In this document: piece after piece, positions 9,565-22,131 of the stretch
How the letters are laid out: every line of letters starts with the position of its first letter
How positions within the stretch are numbered: position 1 is the stretch's first letter
NCBI GenBank assembly: GCA_038503075.1
Contig: JBCAML010000021.1
Coordinates: 1-64,000, forward strand
Source: Gyromitra esculenta
Lineage: Eukaryota; Ascomycota; Pezizomycetes; Pezizales; Discinaceae
Direction of reading: 5' to 3'
Length of the DNA stretch: 64,000 nucleotides
Notes under the pieces: model-generated
Databases searched by the model: none
What the model was told of the DNA's origin: nothing
Seen by the model: only the letters and a program-made list of their open reading frames with translations
Translations under genes and position numbers: made by a program

Positions 9565-10939
9565 CACTGACTATCTCCATCTCAACTGGTACCGTCGTGA
9601 TTATAATTAGCAGAATGCATCGCAGTAATACTAATCTCAATTGGCTTAGCTTAGTTGCGGTGATCGCTTAGTACTAGACCCAATCTTCACTAAATATGCA
9701 ACCAAACCTTAACTTAACCCTATATTAACAGAACATTACATGTACCGAAATTTCAATTAAAACGCAGAAATTCGCGTAAGTTCGCTAAATTGTGGTTTAA
9801 CGTATGGTAAGGATCTAGAGTGGTATAAGAAATGTGAGATTCCACCTAAATCTTAACAGAGGAGTTGTTAGGTCAAACCCCACCAACTACAGTAATCTAG
9901 AATAGCCTGCAGCTAACTTACAGCCAACACACGCAGGTAAAGAGAAATATAACCAAGAGACATAGAAAACGATCACTAATATTTTCATTTCAATCTTTCT
10001 TGATAGAAAAACTTTTTTGCCAAGTTGTGAAAAACGAATGTGGATCGGGTCGGACTTTGGTGCTGTAGATACGTACTCCGTAGTTTTGGGGGTGGGGGGT
10101 TACACGGCCCAAAAAACTCTTGCCTTAAGCTCATTTCCATCTGTTGACTGCTGTACACCTAGGGAACAGCTTGCCCCACATATATCTTGCTTTGCAGTTT
10201 TCTTCCCCTCCGTAACTCCCCTCAAACCCGTTAAGAATGCTTAACGGGTCAAGAATGCGGGGCGCCAAACATTAAAAAAATTAATCCGTAGAGGTATGAA
10301 ATTCAAATACTTTTGATCCTACCGAGGAAAGAGCTGCGCCATCACCTGCGCCGATGCCTGAATGTAACTTCAGTAGCGTTTTTGAACGTAAATGTATCGG
10401 TGGCTCCCTAAGCGAGCTTATTCAATCCGTCCTATAAAAAGTTCTGACAGCGAAAAGAAAGGTTAATAGTGAAGTAAAACTACATGCACGATCACACATA
10501 TATAAGTTTGATATTCATTTCACTACTTAGTTTAACCCCCGACCCCTTTCGGACGGCCAATATTACATCCCAAACCAACAGCACACTTTATTTTATCTAA
10601 ATGCTTTTAAGGACAAGTCCTCAGTCTAAGGGGGGAGCGGGGCATGAGCGTGCGTGAAATTAGAGTAACCATTACCGAAAATCTCGGAGACGTCGTCTGG
10701 GTGTGTGATCTCTCAAAAAGGATTCATGTTAGCTAATACCTCTTAGATCTAAAGTTTCTGTCGTGGTAAGCGCTTAAGCGTCGCAGCGGATCATCTTCAG
10801 ATGTCAATGATTGGTAGTGAAACCCGCTAGGGTACTATCAAAGTTTATGGGGTAGTTTCATGGATTAATTTAGGTAACGAGTTGTGGTTTGGTCGTTGGT
10901 TGTATTGTGGTTCGGATGGTCGTACAATCTCTTTGTTGT
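9565..10939. other. AT-rich intergenic stretch, nothing coding
   Basis: No gene is supported. The only structured item is a small perfect hairpin, AACCCGTTAAG-AATG-CTTAACGGGT, at about 10,225-10,249. It is not followed by a T-run. Confidence 0.5.
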
Positions 10940-12491
10940 TCGGTTATTTTCGGTTATGGGTTTTGTCAAAGAAAGCGGGGTATTTAAGTGTTGGGTTTGG
11001 ACGTTCTTGTTTTTTTTACAAATTGGCGTTATTCACTACCTGTATTCTTTAATATTTCATAGGTTATCTCGGAAGCTTTATTTGTCATGTGAAACTTGTC
11101 AAATCTTGGCGCTTGAAGTATCTTTTCGCGGATTAAGGATTGGATACAGGGTTAGGTTTTGAGATATGATTGTTATGTTTTGGTTTTTGGATAATGTTAT
11201 TGTATTTCGGGTATTATCGGCTATTGGGTTTTGTTGAGTAAAAGTGGGGTATTTAAGCGAAGGATTTTGTACGTTCTTTGTACGCTTTCTTCTTCTTCCT
11301 TAAGACGTTCTCGTTACAACCTGTTGTATCGGTTTTAATACCACTTTGATTCTCCTCAGAATCCTCGCTGTCGAGTGAACCTCGGCGATCTTCGCGAAGT
11401 ATCTCAGGTAGGACCTGTAAAGCTCATCAAAACGAGTTGATATCTCGCTTAAGTAAGACTGCTTCACCTTCGGGGATAGAAGGCAGCGAGACTCAACCGT
11501 GAGATATCGCTGTGGAACCTGTAAAAGCATGACTCATCGAACGTGTTAGTATCTCGGCTTAAGTAGACGCTTCTTCCTTTAGGGATCGAAGGGCAACGAG
11601 AAGCGACAGTGAGAGGTAGATGCCGAATCCAACCCAAGCAAGTGACAAATATTTTTTTTTGTCGAATGTAACTAAACAATGGAGTACAAGAATGTAGTTG
11701 GCCGTATGAAAATATACGTATATTGCAGAGTGTTTACAGTCCATTGGCGGATAATGTTAGTGAATCGTTGAAATTTGTTCGTGGATAAACCAAGTGAGTG
11801 TGATCGCGTGAGGCACGAGCGTAATGTGTAAGACAGTCTTAACTACGCAGGAAATCTCAAGAAAGCTTTAGATAACAATCTGACGCTCTTTCTGGGTTCT
11901 TATCCGCAACACAATACACAGCGCAAGTCTAGCTTCTTATGAACCGTAAAAGATAACCGTAGGGTTAAAGTAGGGATCGAGCAAAGTTAAGAAGCTTACG
12001 ATAGTAAGGTTTAATAGCTATTTGAAGGGTCGGGCGCATGTGTAGTTTGAATATCGCTGCTTTCTTGTTGGGTATCGTGTTCGTTCGAATATCTTTCTTC
12101 GTCTAACCAATCTGGAAGGACGAGTGCATTGTGGACGCGTCGTGACTTTGTCTCACGGATGAACACCGTTAAGCGCCGATATCACGAAGGTGGCGATCTT
12201 CTTAGCGAAAGCCAAATACGTTCGAGGAGTGCGATATAGTCTACGGGTCCTACGAAGAGTTATCTTGAGCGAAGTATCGGCGATGTTTCGACGGCGAGGA
12301 TTCGAGTAGAATCGAAGTGGAATTATAACGAATCTGATAAGTGAAACGAACGTTCTTAAGAAGAAGAAAGAAAGTACGAAGAACAAACAAAATCCTTCAC
12401 AAATACCCGCTTTCAACAAACCCGATAACCGATAACAGAAATCTGATGACGTTATCTAACAACCGAAAAGCGCAATCCTACACGCGTGACA
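10940..12491. repeat. Nested direct and inverted LTR-like repeats
   Basis: A module with GGGGTATTTAAG followed by GTACGTTC or GACGTTC occurs at about 10,945-11,010 and again at 11,205-11,290. A longer module (about 11,200-11,430) recurs inverted at about 12,160-12,460, sharing CTTCTTCTTCCTTAAGACG and CAGAATCCTCGCTGTCGA-like blocks. A unit of about 115 bp with GTATCTCGGCTTAAGTA is tandemly repeated at about 11,435-11,610. On the minus strand the segment 12,491 to 11,828 begins TGTCACGCG and ends TCTTACA, as an LTR might. No reverse transcriptase, integrase or gag frame is visible, so this is at most a cluster of solo or nested LTRs. Confidence 0.55.
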
Positions 12492-12991
12492 CTAGCCCAT
12501 ATCCAATCCTTAATCAGTGAAACTTTGAGGTTCGTGTCGCGTGAAGCAACAACAAAGTCTCTTGAAAAAATAAAGGATTCTTTGCATGAAGAAAGTATTA
12601 CTTGAAGATGAAACGAACGCAGGACCTTGAGAGTATAAATGAGTCATTAAGCTATATCTGATATAATATTGATAAGGCTGTCGTCATTAATGATCAGGAA
12701 GAAGACCTACCAACGGTAGAAACATTGGACTACTTATAGTAGTCAAGATCGAATACAAAGACTATGTAATAACGTGAACTAACGTGAAGAAATCCCATAG
12801 ACGAAACGCTTTCCTTCGCTCCTACCCCTCTCATTATCGTATGGCGTGATTGTCGGAATTAACCGGCGACGCAACGTATAAGCGAATCGGGGAAGTGTCG
12901 ATTGAAAGAGTCGGCCTTTGATGACACAGGGAAACCAAACATCCAATCCAAATCTTATTAATAATCAACCAAGATTAATAATAACCGACAT

Positions 12992-13070
12992 GGTCGGGGA
13001 TCGAACGCTAGTCCATATGTGTGCATCGTAAGCGAACTCAAGTCGTAACCAACTAAGCTACCAATAGGTA
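12992..13070 (-). other. tRNA-like sequence, probably a relic
   Basis: On the minus strand a TAGCTTAGTTGG block resembling an internal A box (about 13,050-13,062) is followed about 45 bases later by GTTCGATCCCC, resembling a B box (about 12,996-13,008). The acceptor and anticodon stems do not pair convincingly, so a working tRNA is unlikely. A tRNA-derived SINE or dead tRNA fits better. Confidence 0.3.
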
Positions 13071-13085
13071 TAACAGGCTGCACGC

Positions 13086-13413
13086 CTCGAGCCGCTCGAG
13101 CATTCAAGTTAAATCATAAGTTGATTGTTGTTTAGACGAGCCTGTATGTTCCAGGACTGTTACTAGGCATGATTGGTGGAAAGAAAATAGCTATAGTTTG
13201 GGGTATGTTTCTAGCGAAACAGCATGACTTTATAATATCCTAGCTAGTGACTCTTTTCTTTATTTTTTAATACAAACTTTTTTAGTATATATCTCAAGTT
13301 TATCGAGCTACCTCGAGCTGACTCGAGGCAGCCCCCCCATGTGCTCGAGCTGCTCGAGGCAGGCCCTCAAATGTACGAGCGGCCTCGAGGCATACCCATC
13401 CGCTCGCCTCGAG
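13086..13413. repeat. CTCGAG-rich patch
   Basis: The 6-base palindrome CTCGAG occurs eight times in 330 bp: at 13,086, 13,095, 13,312, 13,322, 13,343, 13,352, 13,384 and 13,408. Most copies are followed by GC or GG. The copies after 13,300 sit in a GC-rich block between AT-rich flanks. An 83-codon open frame over the block is probably incidental. Confidence 0.6.
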
Positions 13414-16179
13414 GCGCCTCGTGGACCACACTGGACCAGGCCCGTCAAAAACCCTTGCGTATGCCTAGTCCACTGGAAGGAATCCTAGAGAGTCTATTTT
13501 TTCTAAATAACGTATTTTTGTGCTATTCCCGTGCAAAGCGAGGCTCTGGTCGCTTAACAAACATACGGGGTAGGAATAGGCGAACCCCGTGACCCAAAGC
13601 AATAAAACCTCCGATTGCAACCATTGAGGAACATATTAGTCGAGATAAGTGCCACAGCTAGGGTGGTGGGTTTTTATTGAATATCCGAATCATAGTTTTA
13701 TGGCCAGGAGGGAGGGCCCAACCCCGGCCCGCGCATCCATAGGTGAGCGAACTTCATCGTGGCCGGTGCTTTATTATTTGTATTTAGAGTAAAACTAAAG
13801 CAATTATCCGATTCATTTAATGGGGGCGATGGAAGTGGCTAACACCAAGGTCACCCGACCTAGCCTAAGATCTGCCAGCACAGACGATTACCTCTGCATT
13901 ATAAGGACCAAAGAAAGCATGAGGAATCTAACTCTTACTGAATAAGATAGAATCACTAGTTTGCTAGAAATGGCTCTACAAGGAACTGCCGTCATCCCTA
14001 TATACATATGGGGCGGGTACCAAAAAAGATGTATCTTTTTGTTGGCGGCCTACTCTAGTCGAAAAAGAACCAACATCATTAAAACAGCTTTGACCAAACT
14101 AGTACTATAAAGTAAAGTTAGTTTAGATAAGGAGCTTTTATGAGTTAAGAAAATATTCATAAAGTAGTAGAATTTTGGACATTTTGGAGCGGGGATTTTG
14201 GCAATTTTGAGGTGTAAAAAGCAAAAATGATGCCCAAGACAAATTTACAAAACAGGCTGATGCAGAGTATGGTGTTAGGAGCGAATACCGTGTACCGTTT
14301 TTTACTGGTCTACTCCCCCAAGGGTAGATCGAATTTTGATAAGGCGACTCTAATCAGACAATCTCTATCTGAAGAGTATGGTGATGGTGATCTGGTCGCA
14401 GCAGTCGTTTAATGGGGCGACAGCTGGGCTTGTTCCCATCCCTACTGCCTATGGCTGCTACCCTACGGTACGCAGCAAGCTGCGCAGTGGGGCTGGGCAC
14501 GAGACTAGGCGACAGGCGCAACGCAACGCCTAGAAATATGGCCAATTTCTCCATGCACACTATAAAGTTCAGCTATAGAAATAAGATAAATAGGTAGAAA
14601 TACAGAACACATGTCTCTATTCCATGTGTTTTTCTGAACTGTCATGAGAGTGGAGAAATCGCCCATACTGTTAGGGCGTGGCTTTGTTGTTGCCTCCTCA
14701 TCAATCGACTACAACTGTGCAGCTGCAATTGCAGCTAGGAAGAAAATATACCTGGTATGAGACATTGTCTCAAATCACGCGGTTGCCAAATTTCTGGCTT
14801 GCTCTTAGGCCTCGATTTCACTATAGGGTCACATTGAGATACACCTTAATCAATTCTTGCAAGCTATAGAACCGAAAGAATTATAGAAGTAAACAAACAA
14901 GACAGAGAATGGAGGACGCGCAAGATGGGTCATCCGGCGTTGTTAATTCTGGCTCACCCTCCAAAATTTAATTTCCCCGCCCCTAGCAGGCATAGGCAAT
15001 CGGTATGAGATTTTGGAGAGGATACCTACTGGTCTAAAATTTTGCTAGCACAAATAGTGACCTTAAGAAGAATCTTAGAGAAATAGAGCAGAGGTGGCGC
15101 CTTAAAGACAGTTTGCGATTAGTGAAAAGGTTGTCATGCTCGGCATTATTGACGGCCAGAATCTAGCCATCTAGCCCAGGAAGATTTGAGCTAACTACCA
15201 GGTATTAGTGACATTTTTTTTGTCTTTTTACAGGGCGGGTTGAGTGTTGAGGAGGGGTCAGGGCTGTACCGAGATACCGGCAATTTTCACCAGCTTCGTG
15301 TGGTGAGATATAGATATAAAGTTGTCGGCCGGCTCAGCATCATCCACTATATGTCCAACTACAGTTTATGATGGTTTTTTATTTATTCAGATTGCTCTGA
15401 ACCATTAGAATACTAGCACCGCAGTCTCCCTAGAGCTTGGGCCAGTGCCGCTGGCATACTCATGATATTGGTTTTCGTAGGCCTTACTATTATTCCCATT
15501 GCAACCTTGCATGTAGCCAGGTTTCACCCGTACCAGATATACTAGGCAATGCAGAATCATTACTATTTAGTGTAAGTCCGAAACCTTGGCGCCAATTCAC
15601 TGGTTGTATTTGAGCCTCAATATCTGTTCGACCAATCTAAAACTTGCAGCTACAGCCAGCCTCTGCTTGTTTATTTTGTTATTTGCGAATCACCTACCAC
15701 CTTTCGTCACAACTCAACATCAAAAAACGCCGCGTAAGGCTGCGCAAAGCTGGTTGTAGTTATAATATCCTTCGTAAATACGTGTTTCCAGATTCTTTGT
15801 GGTGTAAGAATGGGTGCTGCGCATCTGCATGCGCATCTGCGAATGCGTGCTGTTGTTCAGTTACCATGCATATGGAGTATTATAATTCTATCCAATGGTC
15901 TCAGTCAGACACTTCTCGTTGCTTGTGAGAAAACGCGGTACCCCGCAGCTATATCTCGCTGGATAACCCATCCCCTGAAGCATCGGGGAAGAGGAGATAA
16001 GAGAGAGAGGCATCTCATCTATATCTTATAGCTTCGCCTATTTTTCTTCCTCCATCTCTACCCCTTTAGCAGAACAGAAGTTGGTAACAACACACTGGAT
16101 CCTTATCCCCAGTTCTTCCAAGCCAGCCTAACGCCTGGACCGTTAAAAAAATTTCATAGTGCTTCACCTTGTCAATCTC
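13414..16179. other. Intergenic stretch, no gene supported
   Basis: Only short motif-free open frames were found. The area includes poly-A-flanked AT-rich sequence around 14,000-14,250 and a more GC-rich 14,400-14,530. A block near 14,540 (ATATGGCCAATTTCTCCATG) weakly resembles one near 31,012. From about 15,900 to 16,158 the sequence is pyrimidine-rich and likely includes the promoter and leader of the next gene. Confidence 0.5.
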
Positions 16180-17676
16180 ATGGCTTGGTTGTGCCCCCAA
16201 ATCCTAGCACCGATGGCCAACCTACTCATCTACGCCCTTATGTTGCCCGCAGTTTTTGCTCTTCCAGTTCCCTCTGCTGGCTCATTGGTGTCAGGACCGA
16301 CCCCTATTTTTCAACTCGATCCCTCTGGCCGTGGCACGATCGGTTTGATAATCAGCTGCTCGACAACATTCATTATTTGCATATGGACATCTGTGCATGC
16401 CGATATACCACCGCTCCACGCATCCGATCTTGTCCGCTTCAAATACAAAGCTGTTTGGATGGTTGTTTCTGCCGTAGTTCCTGAAGGGCTGATCATGTGC
16501 GCTCTTGGTCAGTGGCTCGAGGCGAGAAGAATTCAAAAGGTCTGGAAGCAGGCATTCAAGGACTCTAGTGACGTCCCAAAATCACGCAAGAAAATTTCCA
16601 TGGAGGAAGCGTTTTTCATAGTGATGAGCGGATTCACGGTTTGCGAAAAGCGTACGGGTGGCGACGACGGAAGTGATACAAAGGCTCCCTTTTACTATAC
16701 TTCTACCTTAACCCCGCATGGTTTTAAGTCGTATGTCAAGAGAGGTCTGATCGATCATAACGCTTTCGAACAACGCCATATAGTCGATAAAGGGAAAGGG
16801 AGCAATATTGCGAAAGCGATAGCTTGCATCCAGATTCTTTGGTTGGTGATGCAGTGTATAACCCGTAAGATAGACGGTCTACCGCTCACATTACTCGAAC
16901 TCCACGTTGTCATCCAAGTTGCATGTACGATCATAACATATGGGCTCTGGTGGTGCAAACCGCTGGATGTTCAGCAGCCGATACTTATCACTATTTTGGA
17001 CAAGCCCAGGGACGGCGCCGAATTTCCCGAGACAAACAAAGTTTCCTCCGACCTATCATCTCTTCCGCTGCCACCGAAATCACTACAGGACGCAAAGGAC
17101 AACTATGACTTATGTCGTGGATCCCACCTAGATCTTGACTTCAAGCCTCCCTACATCACCAGAAAAGGTCCACCAGAATGCCTTCCCACTATAGCCCTTG
17201 CGTTCCACGACATCGTTCTCTATCTTGACGGCAAGCTCTTGATGATGTTCTTAGAATCTATCATTACAATCCCTATTGGTGCCCTTCACGCCGTCGCCTG
17301 GAACGTTCACTTCCCTACGCCCCTTGAACTCTGGCTATGGCGTATATCATCTATTGCTATGGGTTCGCTCCCTGTCTGCGTCGTATTTGCTGCTTACTGG
17401 GGTACGTATCAGAAGCTACTTATAGATCTCACGCTCGAAATGAGTTTTGTTGTCCCGGGTCGCTTCAAGAATCTACCACGCTTTTTGTGGACGGTGGTGA
17501 AGAAGGTGCTGGCGTCAAGGAAGAACCTATTGATGGTTGGCTTGTGTTTGGAGCTCATCGTATTATATGCGTGCGCAGTGGTTTATATTACGGTGGAGTC
17601 TTATATCAGTATAAGGAGCCCCCCCGAAGGCGCATTCTTGACCCCCAAGTGGTCAGCCTTTGTGCCACATATTTGA
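16180..17676 (+). CDS. Fungal multi-pass membrane protein of unknown function
   Basis: A single-exon frame encodes 498 residues from the ATG at 16,180. A second ATG at 16,213 begins a good signal-peptide-like stretch (MANLLIYALMLPAVFALPVP) and is an alternative start. The segment RGTIGLIISCSTTFIICIWT, followed by SVHADIP, is a signature seen in many fungal membrane proteins of unknown function. Further hydrophobic stretches lie at about residues 85-110, 210-230, 245-265, 365-385 and 395-415. The C-terminus (VVYITVESYISIRSPPEGAF, ending in SAFVPHI) also matches that family, which typically ends in a helix then 'ESFISLR...IPH'. About six to eight membrane spans are likely. Substrate and location are unknown. 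The codon pattern is intact with no frameshift, so the gene looks functional. Confidence 0.8.
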   Translation: MAWLCPQILAPMANLLIYALMLPAVFALPVPSAGSLVSGPTPIFQLDPSGRGTIGLIISCSTTFIICIWTSVHADIPPLHASDLVRFKYKAVWMVVSAVVPEGLIMCALGQWLEARRIQKVWKQAFKDSSDVPKSRKKISMEEAFFIVMSGFTVCEKRTGGDDGSDTKAPFYYTSTLTPHGFKSYVKRGLIDHNAFEQRHIVDKGKGSNIAKAIACIQILWLVMQCITRKIDGLPLTLLELHVVIQVACTIITYGLWWCKPLDVQQPILITILDKPRDGAEFPETNKVSSDLSSLPLPPKSLQDAKDNYDLCRGSHLDLDFKPPYITRKGPPECLPTIALAFHDIVLYLDGKLLMMFLESIITIPIGALHAVAWNVHFPTPLELWLWRISSIAMGSLPVCVVFAAYWGTYQKLLIDLTLEMSFVVPGRFKNLPRFLWTVVKKVLASRKNLLMVGLCLELIVLYACAVVYITVESYISIRSPPEGAFLTPKWSAFVPHI

Positions 17677-19421
17677 GTTGGGACCGAGTTTTGGCGGTGG
17701 CCCGGGTGTACAGCCTCCAGTAGAATTATTGTGGAATTGTGGTAACTTAAGATCTAACGCGTTTATTGGTTTCCCGGGCTGATCGGAGAGATTTCGGCAG
17801 TGATATTGGCTACTCAGAGTGCTTGGGACGTTCGTTTACCCTCGTTCCTCTACAGCGATTCTATCAGAGGTTGTATTTAAAGTTGTTTGGGGTGGCCATG
17901 GAGTTGCAGAAGGCAGCGAAGTGCCCGCATCGTAGAGTTAGAGTTCTTCAGGCTCGATGAAGTTGTCTGCTTGGTGCTAAAGTTGTTATCAAATTTTCAT
18001 TATCTCTTTTCTGGGTTGGGGTCGGAAGGATTGTTTATCTCGTTACAAGATGAGAAAATAGTTTTATATTTTGCGTTTTTTCAATGGTGGAGCCCGGTTC
18101 ATATAAATGTCTTCTTCCTCTTTAAATTAGTACTGTGTGCAGGGACCGTAGCCTTTGCCTGGCATTATTCGTAAGGCTTGTCGGCTTGATTAACATCTTC
18201 ATCGAGGCCCATACGAACATCCCAACACCATGACACTATTTCTAGACCACACTCTAATTCTCCGGGAGAATTTGTAGTGTGCATAGTCTTAAGTCTCGAT
18301 CGGTCAGATTGGAGTGTGAAAAGCTGAGCTTTCCTAGTTTTGGAAATGGCCTCCTAATACGTACGGATGCCAGTGTTCGGTCGGAAGCCTGTGAGAGGTT
18401 TCGGAGGGCGAGCTCTCGGCGGGCTCGGTGAAAGCCTAAGAAGGAAAAATACGGGTACTTTGTTAACACGAAGAAGTATGTTGAGAATAATGAATACATT
18501 CGTATATCTGCGCTATGCGGTGAAGAAGAAAAGAGAGAGGAAAACCAAACATGGGTATCAATTCCCTATATATGTACTCCCTATAAAGCCATAAAATCCG
18601 GGCTATGGAGAATTCCTCAGCTATAGGTGCTGAATAGATCGGCCTGGGCAACCCCAATAGTGGCCAAAGCCTCCAACCGAACCGATATCCTATCGGAGGA
18701 CGTGAACTCTAGGAAGCCTATAGATATGTAACATATCCAACAAAATAGTATATAGAGGGGCCGGGGGGAAGGCGGAGTCTTCCTCTAGCAAGCAGACAAT
18801 CGATCTCGTTCGTGGTAATATTACAACACCGCGACTTGCCAAGACTCGAGTGATTTCTCATGAGCGTATCCTCCTCCAAACAGTAGATAGATAGATATGT
18901 CATTCACGCTCCAACCCGTAGGTTATGGCAGTCGCACTCCTCCAAACAGTGTCGCTTCACCGCAAACGCTCTAAAGATGTGTCCCTTAAAACATACAATA
19001 TCCTTCGAAGCAGGATCCTCCCAAATTGCCCGTCTACAGGTCTAATGGTCTCGATTCTGCCATCCTTCCATCATCTTCATCTGGGTTCAGCACACTGCCG
19101 TTCCCATTATATCGTAGGAATTAAAGCTGTGATGTGAAATACTTGGATGTGCATGAAACGGCAAATTGCTGTCTGATGCGATTTGAATGGTGCGATCGGT
19201 TGGTGGGCAAGGTAAATTATTGTGAATACGATAAGTTATTCACCCTCACTGACCATAGGAATACTTCTTATAGGGACACTACCGTGCACCATAAAAATGC
19301 TCTTATAAGACGAGCTAGCTGTACTAAAAAGTGGGTGATATTTGATGCTTGCCTAACTGAAAGCGTTTGTACGACCCGTTATGCAGAAACCCCTACATGT
19401 TACATGTCTCTGTTATCTTTT
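17677..19421. other. Intergenic stretch, no gene supported
   Basis: Open frames in both strands are short and motif-free. The area separates the plus-strand membrane-protein gene from the 3' end of the minus-strand D-lactate dehydrogenase gene. Confidence 0.5.
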
Positions 19422-21584
19422 CTACTTCGCCGACTCCACTCTCATCACCTTATCGCAATTCAGCAACCATAGAGGATCAAAAGCGTATTTCAGCTATATC
19501 CCGGATAAGTCAGCCCCAGTTACATGGAAGAGAATAAATACCAGCAAAACTCACCCGCCTCATCGCATCAACCGTGCTCTCACCAACTTCTTCACGCAGA
19601 TAATCCTAATGAAACGTCAGTTCGTCCATCCAGCCTAAAACCAAAGCAAGCGCCTAAAAATACCCTCTTCACTAAGCCGATACCATGTTCCCCTGTAACA
19701 GTTCCCTCCATCTCGATGGCACGCTTAACCATCCTATGAACCACATCCTCGGCTATTTGCCTCTCTTTATCGCTAAATAACAGGATCGCATGAAAGTTCC
19801 CGTCCCCAACATGGCCGACCATACTACCTAGGATACCAGACTTGCTGATGTCCGCTTTTGTTTCTTCGATTATTTCCGCAAGGCGGGATATGGGAACAGC
19901 CACATCGGTCGTCCATACGCTTTCAGGATCTCGGTTTCAGTATCAAGTTTATATCTCCAGAGAGAGAGAATACTAACTGATCGTCTTCAGTTCTCTTTAG
20001 CGCCATCATGCTCCACAATGCTTCTTTCCGTGCCGACCATAGATCGTGTGCCTCTTCATGATTCTTTGCGAATTCGAAGCTCTTCGACTTGTGGTTCTTA
20101 CCGATTGCCCTAACGAGGGCAATTTGTTCTTTAACACCCGAAGGAGTTCCTAGATTCGGGTAAGAGTTAATTTATATTCATAACCTGGACTTCGCAGCCT
20201 TGGGGGGCCAGTAATCACCAGAAAATTTGAAGAACAACGTCGGCTCCTCCTTCCAGCTCCTACTCGTCGTACCGGATTGATTGATACATTTCATCATCAC
20301 ATCGTCCAGTATCTCAATCGCCGCAATCGGAATCCCCTTCCCGATAACCTCCGAAACCATTGCCGCGGCATCCTTGATATTTGGGAACGAAGATACGGCC
20401 ACCGATTCTGAAACCGGTCTGACCGCAAGCTTCAAGGTAGCCTCGGTCACCAAACCAAGGGTCCCCTCAGATCCGATGAACATCCTTGTGAGATCATATC
20501 CCGCACTCGATTTCCTAGGCCTCTGTCTAGTCTTTATCACCGTTCCATCCGCAAGTACTACGGTCAACGATAAAACCCATTCCCTCATCGTCCCATATCG
20601 CGCTGCGTTGGTCCCACTACAACCGGTTCCGACCATCCCTCCAATCATCGCTCCAGGACCTGGGTCCGGCGGGAAGAATAGTCCGTCCTTCTCTAACGTT
20701 TCGTTCAAATACTCCCACCCCACCGCCGGTTGGACAACCACGTCAAGATCCTCTTTATGAACCTTCAAGATCTTGTCCATATGCGTAAAATCGATACAAA
20801 CACCCCCCCGGGTGGGTGCAAAGTGTCCCTCCAGGGATGTCCCGCCCGAGAAGGCCGTCATCGGAATCCGTCGTTCATGGCAGATTTTAGCGATGCCAGA
20901 GACTTCTTCGGTCGACCTAGGGTATACGATAAGGAACGGAAGATCGCCACTGTCAGGATGGGAGGACCATGAGGAAGTGGAGTGTCGCTCGAGGTCGTCG
21001 GGAAGTGTTGAAACATTCTCTGGGCCCAGTAGTCTACCAAATTCGGTCCATGAAGCCTGAAGATTCGACTTCGACAGGTTGTGTGTCGGGGGTGTAATGG
21101 TTGAGAGTGGGGAGGTTGATGTTATCGGGGGTGCTGGAAGGGATAGTGTCCCAAGGTAATAAAAACAACCAGCCACAAATCCAAGAGCTATGAAGATGTT
21201 AGAGTTTAGCTAAACTCTTGACATGGGATAAAAACAACGAAATATCCCCTAAAGCCCAGTTTGATCAAGGTCCGTATTTTCAATGTGAAGTGGCTTACAG
21301 AATATCCGACTAAATATAACACCAGCACCGCCACGAGGTGTACCCTCTTCTCCACCAGTTTCATGGCCAGCACCCCTCCTCTTTTGCTGCATTCGTTCCG
21401 CCTGTATCCTCTTGGCCGTTGAATCATAGAGTTGACCACGGAAAGACCTTTTGAACTTGTCTTCGCCATCACCACTCTGGGATGATTGGAAGCGGACAAT
21501 CGAAGCCCTCGGGCATCGTGCAAGGTGAACAGCGATAGAAGGAGATGCAGCTCGACCAAGCAGAAACAAACGAGGTGACGGCAT
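19422..21584 (-). CDS. DLD1: D-lactate dehydrogenase (cytochrome), mitochondrial
   Basis: Six-exon model on the minus strand: 21584-21299, 21187-20219, 20149-19978, 19919-19664, 19605-19555, 19493-19422. It closes in frame at 601 residues. The enzyme oxidises D-lactate to pyruvate with FAD and passes electrons to cytochrome c, usually at the inner mitochondrial membrane. Residues 1-45 are Arg/Ser-rich like a mitochondrial presequence, and a hydrophobic segment follows near residue 97. The FAD-binding PCMH domain runs from about 177, with FSGGTSLEGH near 209 and GTGCSGTNAARYG. The C-terminal FAD-oxidase domain contains GHVGDGNFHA and GEHGIG, and the protein ends in DPLWLLNCDKV. All introns are 58-111 nt GT-AG. 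The C-terminal exons are only 51 and 72 nt long and were placed by the conserved motifs. The gene looks intact. Symbol by homology to yeast DLD1; the glycolate-oxidase-like paralogue family is the main alternative. Confidence 0.92.
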
Positions 21585-22131
21585 GGTTGTAGAATTTACG
21601 AAGTTGGGTGTGAGGAGTCGACTGGGGCCGAACAGCTTGTGCCCGGACAAACGGGTGATTTTCAGTGCCGATATCAGACCTCGGGATGGGGGGGGAGATT
21701 CGGGCAATGGGGTATCGTCTTGAAGAATAGAAACAAGATAGATAGGGGAAGAGAGATCCTGCCTGTCCCTTACAGTCCCTTCCTCTGGTGTTGTTTCCAG
21801 CCCAGTGCTGTTGAAAAAGGACGTTGTGGCGCTGACCCCGCAAATGTGGCACACAACAAAGCACAGCCACAAAGAAGTACCCACTACATACGTATGGCAA
21901 TTCTACTAGAAGCCCCCTCCGCACACACCATAGATACATCATCGATTTTCGAGGGCCAGCAAGTGCAAGTATACGCATAACTTTATATAAGTAGAGTATA
22001 TTACGAGAATCTCGTGCGCATGCCCAGCCTCATCTATCTGGGAACATAGGGCTCCAGTTAATTCTGGGTAGTTACATATACCTACATGTACCTACATTTA
22101 ATGTACCTGTAGAGTAATTTACTTTGCTGGC
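21585..22131. other. Upstream region of the D-lactate dehydrogenase gene
   Basis: The region should hold the promoter of the minus-strand gene ending at 21,584; I cannot place a clear TATA box. Long frames continuing upstream of that start are shadows. From about 22,060 the sequence turns into ACATGTA-rich repeats leading into a MITE-like element. Confidence 0.45.

Noticed and set aside
10225..10249. Perfect hairpin as a terminator
   Set aside because: No T-run follows and hairpin terminators are not expected in a fungal nuclear genome.
11828..12491. Complete LTR retrotransposon
   Set aside because: TG...CA-like ends exist, but no second LTR in the same orientation, no clear target-site duplication and no retroelement proteins were found.
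20281..20760. 159-codon plus-strand frame
   Set aside because: Antisense shadow of D-lactate dehydrogenase.
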